From assembly GCF_019209865.1 (NCBI RefSeq), contig NZ_JAHUTT010000002.1, forward strand, positions 62,001 to 126,000: a stretch of DNA of 64,000 nt, given 5' to 3'. Made by a program: the position numbers and the translations under genes. This document shows positions 58,613-64,000 of this stretch, one piece after another (the stretch's first letter is position 1; the number at the start of each line of letters is the position of its first letter). This DNA is from Shewanella sp. NIFS-20-20. Its GTDB lineage: Bacteria; Pseudomonadota; Gammaproteobacteria; Enterobacterales; Shewanellaceae. Below the pieces are notes generated by a model. That model did not search any database. It was not told the origin of the DNA and saw only the letters and a list, made by a program, of their open reading frames with translations.

Positions 58613-59239
58613 GTGAACGACACGCTTCTCATTATATTAATGATTATCTCCGCATACTTGGCCGGTTCGGTGTCGAGTGCGGTCTTAGTGTGTCGATTAC
58701 GTGGCTTGCCAGACCCTCGCACGCAAGGCTCAGGTAACCCTGGCGCCACCAATGTATTGAGAATTGGCGGCGGGAGTGCCGCAGCCATGGTGCTGTTTTT
58801 CGATATGCTAAAAGGGGCTGCGCCCGCGTACATTGCCTACTTATTGGGGATCAGTGGCGTGTGGTTAGGGGCGATTGCTATTGCAGCCTGCCTAGGCCAC
58901 ATCTACCCTATTTTCTTCCATTTCCAAGGCGGTAAGGGCGTTGCGACCGCATTTGGTGCCATGGCCCCCATTGGCGATGATTTGGCATTAGCCTTGATGG
59001 GCAGCTGGCTTGCGCTAGTAATTATTACGCGCTACTCATCTCTGGCCGCCATTTTGACCGCCTTACTCGCGCCGGTATACACCTATTATCTCGACGACAG
59101 ATTCACCCTGCCGGTGGCCATGCTGAGCACCTTAATTGTGATCCGCCACCGCGCTAATATTCAGCGCTTGTGCCAAGGGCAAGAGCCTAGGTTTAATCTT
59201 AAAGCTAAGCTCAAGTCCAAAAAAAACCGCAGCAATTAA
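58613..59239 (+). CDS. plsY: Glycerol-3-phosphate acyltransferase PlsY
   Basis: Inner-membrane enzyme transferring acyl from acyl-phosphate to glycerol-3-phosphate, the first step of phospholipid synthesis. 208 residues from a GTG with AAAGGA ahead. Motifs [15 protein letters not shown] and [21 protein letters not shown] are conserved. Six or so hydrophobic segments. Divergent from folB; converges on the unknown membrane protein with a 4-bp overlap of the stops. Confidence 0.96.
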   Translation: MNDTLLIILMIISAYLAGSVSSAVLVCRLRGLPDPRTQGSGNPGATNVLRIGGGSAAAMVLFFDMLKGAAPAYIAYLLGISGVWLGAIAIAACLGHIYPIFFHFQGGKGVATAFGAMAPIGDDLALALMGSWLALVIITRYSSLAAILTALLAPVYTYYLDDRFTLPVAMLSTLIVIRHRANIQRLCQGQEPRFNLKAKLKSKKNRSN

Positions 59240-60330
59240 ACCGCCGCGACGCCTAGCCATTGATAATGATGGTTGGGTTTTTGGTGGATCACCCCTTGCG
59301 CCAACATCTCTTTAAACAGCTCATCCACTGCCTCAACCTTAAGATTAAAGCGTTTAGCCACCGCCTTTTTTGAACAATTAAGCTCACCTTGATCTAACAG
59401 CTGACACACCTGCTCAAACACACTTAACGGCTCGGCCTCCTCGAGCACCGTTTCCTCTAAATTCAGTCGCAAAGGCAATTCAATGTCCCGGTTTGAGCTT
59501 GGGGATATCATGGGTCGATAGTGCTGATAATAATGGCGAAAACGTAACTCCTCGCCAATCACGCTAACAAAGAAGGCCGCAAATAAGTCCAATAACACCG
59601 ACAAAAAGACCACCAAGCCCAGTTGCGCATTACCGCTACTGATCCCAAGCGCGGCCGCCAGCGATTCGATTAAGCCAATGATAGATCCTTGCGACGCCAC
59701 AGGTAAGGAATCACGCTCGAGCGCCAAGGCTTGTTGTTGGCGTCGTAATTCGCTGTTTTGCTTCTGGATTTGACGAACACCAGTGGCAATTCGCTCCATC
59801 TCAATGTATTTTTGCGCCGCCTCATTGTTTAACGCTATTTGCGCATCAATCGCCGCAATTTGCGCGTTATAACTGTCGATTTTACTCGAGGCTTGATGCA
59901 CATGCGCCGCCGCTTGGTTGGTCGCCGCATTAATGCCGCCAATGCTGCCGCCAATAGAAATCAACGCCAACACGCCGTAGAACACTAACGAGATCAGGGC
60001 TCCGGGGTAATTTCGATGGGCGCGCCGCTCGCCGAACTCGTACCAAGCATAAAACTTACCGAGTTCAAATATCACTGCTAACGATCCAAACAACCACTGC
60101 ATCATAGGGTTGTCATCGATAGACAAAAACAACAAGAGCGAAAAGATGATGGACGCGAAGATCGAGGCGCCGCTTAATAATCCAACTAAGGTGAGCGCGA
60201 AAGGCCCCTTGGGATAGCGCAATTCAACGGAGGCGTGATAGAGCATGACATAACCGACAAAATAACAAAGGTCGGCAGCATACCCCAAAGCCAGCGGAAT
60301 GTGGCTTTGAAAAGTATTTTTAAGGTTCAA
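59236..60330 (-). CDS. Uncharacterised membrane protein with coiled coil and putative C-terminal winged helix
   Basis: 364 residues, not recognised. Four N-terminal helices (about residues 10-32, 43-70, 77-97 and 109-132), then a long coiled coil (about 135-210, rich in Ala, Gln and Glu) that should lie outside or between membranes, then one or two more helices (about 215-258), and a cytoplasmic C-terminal part (262-364) whose end ([20 protein letters not shown]) looks like a winged helix-turn-helix. The frame is clean, with codon use like the neighbours. It lies 50 bp downstream of tsaD's 3' end on the same strand, and overlaps plsY's stop by 4 bp. Confidence 0.6.
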   Translation of the reverse strand: MNLKNTFQSHIPLALGYAADLCYFVGYVMLYHASVELRYPKGPFALTLVGLLSGASIFASIIFSLLLFLSIDDNPMMQWLFGSLAVIFELGKFYAWYEFGERRAHRNYPGALISLVFYGVLALISIGGSIGGINAATNQAAAHVHQASSKIDSYNAQIAAIDAQIALNNEAAQKYIEMERIATGVRQIQKQNSELRRQQQALALERDSLPVASQGSIIGLIESLAAALGISSGNAQLGLVVFLSVLLDLFAAFFVSVIGEELRFRHYYQHYRPMISPSSNRDIELPLRLNLEETVLEEAEPLSVFEQVCQLLDQGELNCSKKAVAKRFNLKVEAVDELFKEMLAQGVIHQKPNHHYQWLGVAAV

Positions 60331-60380
60331 TCGGCTGCAAAAACATCAATTTACAGCCGATTGATAACATCCAAGTGCGA

Positions 60381-61394
60381 TTAAACCGCAGCCAGCGTAT
60401 CTAATGGCCAGCGCGGTTGGCCTTTCACTGCAAGCGATTCGGTTTCACCCGCGCGTAAACGCTGAATACCAGCATAAGCGATCATGGCCCCATTATCGGT
60501 ACAAAACTCGCCGCGAGGATAAAACACTTGGCCACCAATGGATGACATCATGTCAGCTAGCGACTGTTGCAAGCGTAAGTTAGCGCTCACACCGCCGGCG
60601 ATCACTAACCGCTTATACCCCGTTTGCACCAAGGCGCGACGACATTTAATCGCTAGAGTATCAACGACAGCTTCTTCAAAGGCTAAGGCAATATTGGCCC
60701 GGGTCTGCTCATCATCAGGTTCTTTGGCAATGGTGTTGGCCGTAAAGGTTTTCAAGCCCGAAAAGCTCATATCCAGTCCGGGTCTATCGGTCATGGGCCT
60801 TGGAAACTTATAATGTCCGCTCTCACCTTTGGCCGCTAACTTAGCCAACCTTGGACCACCGGGGTAATCGAGCCCCATTAACTTGGCCGTTTTATCAAAG
60901 GCTTCACCGGCGGCATCATCAATGGACTCACCCATCACCTGATATTGACCAATGCCTTTAACATCGACCAACATCGAATGACCGCCCGACACCAGTAAGG
61001 CAATAAAAGGAAACTCAGGGGCGTTATCTTCTAGCATGGGCGCAAGAAGATGGCCTTCCATATGATGAACCCCAACGGCAGGCACCTGCCAAGCGTATGC
61101 CAATGAGCGGCCAACACAAGCACCAACCAATAAGGCGCCAATCAGACCCGGCCCCTTAGTATAAGCAACCCCATCAATGGAGTCTGGGCTGATATTGGCG
61201 GCGGCCATGGCTTCGCGGATCAAAGGAATGATCTTGCGGACATGATCTCTCGAGGCAAGTTCAGGCACCACACCGCCGTAATCGGCATGCAATTTTACCT
61301 GGCTATACAAGGTGTGCGCCATTAGCCCCTGTTCATCGTCATAAATGGCGATACCCGTTTCATCACAAGATGTTTCTATACCTAAAACCCGCAT
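60381..61394 (-). CDS. tsaD: tRNA threonylcarbamoyladenosine synthase subunit TsaD
   Basis: With TsaB, TsaC and TsaE it makes t6A37 in ANN-decoding tRNAs. 337 residues, as in E. coli. Metal ligands His111 and His115 are in [11 protein letters not shown]; other motifs are [29 protein letters not shown] and [10 protein letters not shown]. Divergent from rpsU, a conserved pairing in gammaproteobacteria. Confidence 0.97.
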   Translation of the reverse strand: MRVLGIETSCDETGIAIYDDEQGLMAHTLYSQVKLHADYGGVVPELASRDHVRKIIPLIREAMAAANISPDSIDGVAYTKGPGLIGALLVGACVGRSLAYAWQVPAVGVHHMEGHLLAPMLEDNAPEFPFIALLVSGGHSMLVDVKGIGQYQVMGESIDDAAGEAFDKTAKLMGLDYPGGPRLAKLAAKGESGHYKFPRPMTDRPGLDMSFSGLKTFTANTIAKEPDDEQTRANIALAFEEAVVDTLAIKCRRALVQTGYKRLVIAGGVSANLRLQQSLADMMSSIGGQVFYPRGEFCTDNGAMIAYAGIQRLRAGETESLAVKGQPRWPLDTLAAV

Positions 61395-61501
61395 CGTCTC
61401 TCACTGGCTAACAATTTAATGCGGCAATTCTAGCTTGCCTCGGCCTTTTACTCCAGCCTAACCCAACGCTAACTTGCATGGATTATTTAGAAAAGCAGGG
61501 G

Positions 61502-61529
61502 TTTACTTTTGTTGATGATTCAGTATAAA
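61502..61529 (+). promoter_or_regulatory. Sigma-70 promoter of the rpsU-yqeY-dnaG operon
   Basis: TTTACT at 61502-61507, a 16-bp spacer and TATAAA at 61524-61529. It lies about 98 bp before rpsU within the 232-bp divergent gap. TSS near 61536 is inferred. A possible LexA or sigma-32 site was not seen. Confidence 0.6.
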
Positions 61530-61626
61530 ATTTCGCACCATTTTTAAATCCCTTGGCCAAGGAGCGTAAGCAGCGGTGCTTGCGATAACCAGCCAATACA
61601 AATTTACACCTAAGGGGTGATGGCGT

Positions 61627-61842
61627 ATGCCAATTATTAAAGTACGTGAAAATGAACCATTCGACGTAGCTCTGCGTCGTTTTAAGCGCTCTTGTGAAAA
61701 AGCTGGTATTCTGGCTGACGTTCGTGCTCGTGAATTCTACGAGAAACCAACTACTGCACGTAAGCGCGCTAAAGCTGCTGCAGTAAAGCGTCTTGCTAAG
61801 AAGCTTTCTCGCGAAAACGCTCGTCGCGTACGTTTATATTAA
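61627..61842 (+). CDS. rpsU: 30S ribosomal protein S21
   Basis: 71 residues, the standard S21: [20 protein letters not shown] start, very basic [20 protein letters not shown] tail. Preceded by AAGGGGTG. First gene of the macromolecular synthesis operon rpsU-dnaG-rpoD; rpoD is expected just beyond the right edge. High-expression codon bias. Confidence 0.98.
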   Translation: MPIIKVRENEPFDVALRRFKRSCEKAGILADVRAREFYEKPTTARKRAKAAAVKRLAKKLSRENARRVRLY

Positions 61843-61849
61843 TCTCATT

Positions 61850-62293
61850 ATGAGCCTAATCGATCAGCTAAAAGCCGAGATGAAAGTGGCCCTAGTCGCA
61901 AAAGATAAATTGCGTCTAGGAACCATACGCATGGCTCTGGCGGCCATCAAGCAAATTGAAGTGGATACCCGCGAATCTTTGACTGATGAACAAGCCTTAG
62001 CTGTGTTAACCAAAATGGTCAAACAACGTCGTGACTCTCAGTCTCAATATGAGGCCGCAGGTCGCACCGAGTTAGCCGCAACGGAAGCAGCCGAGATTCT
62101 GGTCATTGAATCTTTTCTGCCTAAACCGTTAACCGATGCTGAAGTCAGTGACATCATAGATGCCACCATCAGCGCCACCGGTGCAGCGACCATGGCGGAT
62201 ATGGGCAAAGTAATGGGAGCACTGAAGTCTAAAGTGCAAGGTCGAGCGGATATGGCTGCCATTGGCGCGATTATTCGATCTAAATTGCAATAA
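61850..62293 (+). CDS. yqeY: GatB/YqeY domain protein
   Basis: 147 residues, all helical, related to the tail of the GatB amidotransferase subunit. MSLIDQLKAEMKVALVAKDK start is typical; an upstream in-frame ATG at 61793 lies inside rpsU and is not used. Sits 7 bp after rpsU and is regularly found between rpsU and dnaG in these bacteria. Its function is not settled. Confidence 0.93.
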   Translation: MSLIDQLKAEMKVALVAKDKLRLGTIRMALAAIKQIEVDTRESLTDEQALAVLTKMVKQRRDSQSQYEAAGRTELAATEAAEILVIESFLPKPLTDAEVSDIIDATISATGAATMADMGKVMGALKSKVQGRADMAAIGAIIRSKLQ

Positions 62294-62312
62294 GTCTTAG
62301 CTTCTGTGTATG

Positions 62313-62340
62313 AACAAGCCGTGCGTATGCGCGGCTTGTT
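62313..62340 (+). terminator. Stem-loop in the yqeY-dnaG spacer
   Basis: AACAAGCCG/CGGCTTGTT (62313-62321 and 62332-62340), 9-bp arms with a 10-nt loop, followed by TGTTTATACT. It lies 20 bp after the yqeY stop and 75 bp before dnaG. In E. coli a terminator before dnaG keeps primase scarce relative to S21; this could do the same. Confidence 0.65.
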
Positions 62341-62415
62341 TGTTTATACTCAAGCCATTGAACCTGTTCGTTCGAACAGACAACCTGCTGTTTTTTGGAG
62401 ACGTGACACACATCT

Positions 62416-64000
62416 ATGGCAATACCCCGTGATTTTATCAATGATTTGGTTGCTCGCATCGACATTGTCGATTTAATCAATCATAGAGTGCCGCTAAAAA
62501 AAGCTGGCAAAAATTACAGCGCCTGTTGCCCGTTCCACAGTGAAAAGTCACCCTCATTTACCGTCAGCCGTGATAAGCAGTTTTATCACTGTTTTGGTTG
62601 CGGTGCCCATGGCAATATTATCGACTTCGTGATGGAATATGACCGTCTCGATTTTATCGATGCCATTGAAGATCTCGCCGGACAATTGGGATTAGATGTA
62701 CCGAGAGAAAACGGCCCTAACAAACGCCGTGACGATGGTTTAAGTCGGGATCTATATCAATTGATGGAAGAAGCGAATCACTTTTTCCAACACAGTCTGC
62801 GTCATCATGGTGACAAAACCCAAGTCTGGGAATATCTACAGCAGCGTGGGCTGAGTGAAGAGGTTGTCACTCGCTTTGGCATTGGCTTCGCGCCACCGGG
62901 TTGGGATGGCTTGTTAAGCCGTTACAAACAACACCCCGACAATCAAGAAAAGTTACTCACTGCCGGTATGCTGATCGCCAAAGAGGGTGGTGGGCGCTAC
63001 GACCGCTTTAGAGACAGATTAATGTTCCCCATCCGTGACCGACGTGGCCGGGTGGTCGGATTTGGTGGTCGAGTTTTAGGCGAAGGCACACCAAAGTACT
63101 TGAATTCGCCAGAAACACCCATATTTCATAAAGGCAACGAACTCTACGGCCTTTATGAGCTAAAACAAGCCCATCGAGATGTCGACACCGTCATGGTGGT
63201 CGAAGGCTATATGGACGTGGTGGCATTAGCACAATTTGGCATTGATTATGCGGTCGCCTCGTTAGGTACCTCCACCACCGCTGAACAATTTCAGCTGTTA
63301 TTACGAAATGCCAAACGCGTGGTGTGTTGTTATGACGGCGACAAAGCTGGCACAGAGGCCGCATGGCGAGCCTTAGAAACTGCCCTGCCCTTACTCAAAC
63401 CCGGCGATAATGTGCGCTTTATGTTTTTACCCCAAGGGGAAGATCCGGACTCAATGGTCAGGCAAATCGGTCGCGAGGCGTTTGAACAACGTATCGGTGA
63501 AGCCAGCAGTTTAGAGCAGTTTTTATTTGCCCGGTTGGCGGAAAACCACCCCAACGACAAAGGCAGTTATGCCCAACAAGCTATTAATCTTATTGAAAAA
63601 ATACAAGATAGCGTGTTACAAAACTTATTGTTAGAAAGCTTGTCTCATACCTTAGGTATGAACAATGCTGATGATTTAAAGAAAAAACTTGGCTTTACTA
63701 GCAGCACCAAGGTGCAGCAAGCCAATGCTAAAGGGTTAAAAGGTCGAGGCACCCCGTTGCGACTGGCGATAGCACTGTTAGTGCAATATCCTCAGGTAGG
63801 CTACCAATTGATCGCCCAGCCGGCATTAACCCAATTAACACTGCCAGGCATAGCCCTGCTCAATGAATTGCTAGCCCTGACTCGCCAGCAAGTTTTCACC
63901 ACCGCCCAATTGCTTGAACACTTTAGGGAACACAGTCAAGTGACTGCCTTGAAGAAACTGGCTCAGTGGGAGCATCAGGTTGCGGATGAAAACGTTGAAC
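62416..64000 (+). CDS. dnaG: DNA primase DnaG (3' end outside the window)
   Basis: Synthesises RNA primers for replication. 528 codons are in the window; about 50 are missing from the C-terminal DnaB-binding end. The zinc ribbon ligands are Cys38, His41, Cys59 and Cys62 in ACCPFHSEK and HCFGCGAHGN. The TOPRIM catalytic motifs are MVVEGYMDVVAL and CCYDGDKAGTEAA. ATG at 62416 encodes MAIPRDFINDLVARIDIVDL; TGGAG is 15-19 bp upstream. rpoD should follow. Confidence 0.97.
   Translation, partial: MAIPRDFINDLVARIDIVDLINHRVPLKKAGKNYSACCPFHSEKSPSFTVSRDKQFYHCFGCGAHGNIIDFVMEYDRLDFIDAIEDLAGQLGLDVPRENGPNKRRDDGLSRDLYQLMEEANHFFQHSLRHHGDKTQVWEYLQQRGLSEEVVTRFGIGFAPPGWDGLLSRYKQHPDNQEKLLTAGMLIAKEGGGRYDRFRDRLMFPIRDRRGRVVGFGGRVLGEGTPKYLNSPETPIFHKGNELYGLYELKQAHRDVDTVMVVEGYMDVVALAQFGIDYAVASLGTSTTAEQFQLLLRNAKRVVCCYDGDKAGTEAAWRALETALPLLKPGDNVRFMFLPQGEDPDSMVRQIGREAFEQRIGEASSLEQFLFARLAENHPNDKGSYAQQAINLIEKIQDSVLQNLLLESLSHTLGMNNADDLKKKLGFTSSTKVQQANAKGLKGRGTPLRLAIALLVQYPQVGYQLIAQPALTQLTLPGIALLNELLALTRQQVFTTAQLLEHFREHSQVTALKKLAQWEHQVADENVE

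Overview
The window reads as a stretch of the chromosome of a marine gammaproteobacterium, most likely Shewanella or a very close relative. The evidence is gene order and protein similarity: pdxJ-recO-era-rnc-lepB-lepA-rseC-rseB-rseA-rpoE, the nhaR/nhaA-thyA-ptsP-rppH<>mutH block, a membrane class III cyclase next to oxyR, erpA and hemL, and the rpsU-yqeY-dnaG operon all follow the Shewanella pattern, and HemL, RpoE and NadB look like Shewanella proteins. Two Na+/H+ antiporters (NhaA, NhaD) fit a marine lifestyle. I see no rRNA, tRNA, CRISPR array, insertion sequence, integrase or phage gene.

Layout. 1-8.9 kb (minus strand): vitamin B6, recombination repair, ribosome/RNA processing, signal peptidase and the sigma-E envelope-stress operon, with a recognisable sigma-E promoter in front of rpoE. 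9.1-11.4 kb: nadB convergent with a ygfX/sdhE pair. 11.5-18.7 kb (minus): nhaR, a small secreted protein, nhaA, thyA, a TSUP permease, ptsP and rppH; lgt, expected beside thyA, is not there. 18.7-19.4 kb: a 680-bp non-coding region with DnaA boxes between rppH and mutH, the position of DARS2 in E. coli. 19.4-24.1 kb: mutH, an adenylate/guanylate cyclase, a CWC protein, oxyR, an HPt protein and a radical-SAM protein. 24.4-30.5 kb: gltBD behind a perfect palindrome resembling a LiuR operator. 30.7-34.5 kb: mtnN followed by membrane and secreted proteins. 34.6-38.4 kb: tyrS, an M23 endopeptidase and anmK. 38.5-44.6 kb: a CadC-type membrane regulator divergent from an S9 peptidase and an alkaline phosphatase, the most accessory-looking part. 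44.6-53.9 kb: small proteins, erpA, a ClC protein, hemL, nhaD and gspB/gspA. 54.0-61.4 kb: cca, lpp, rlmA-like, uppP, folK, folB, plsY, an unknown membrane protein and tsaD. 61.6-64 kb: rpsU, yqeY and most of dnaG.

Themes. Many genes serve envelope homeostasis (rseABC/rpoE, lepB, lpp, uppP, anmK, M23 peptidase, gspAB, plsY) or information processing (era, rnc, lepA, tyrS, cca, rlmA, tsaD, rpsU, dnaG, mutH, recO). gltBD, ptsP, hemL, nadB and folB/folK cover nitrogen and cofactor metabolism. I found no unmistakably new multi-gene system. The best candidates for something undescribed are the DnaA-box region, RNA hairpins placed inside operons (rseA/rseB, lepA/lepB, yqeY/dnaG), an uncharacterised membrane protein with a possible C-terminal winged helix near 60 kb, and the CadC-like regulator/S9 peptidase/phosphatase cluster.
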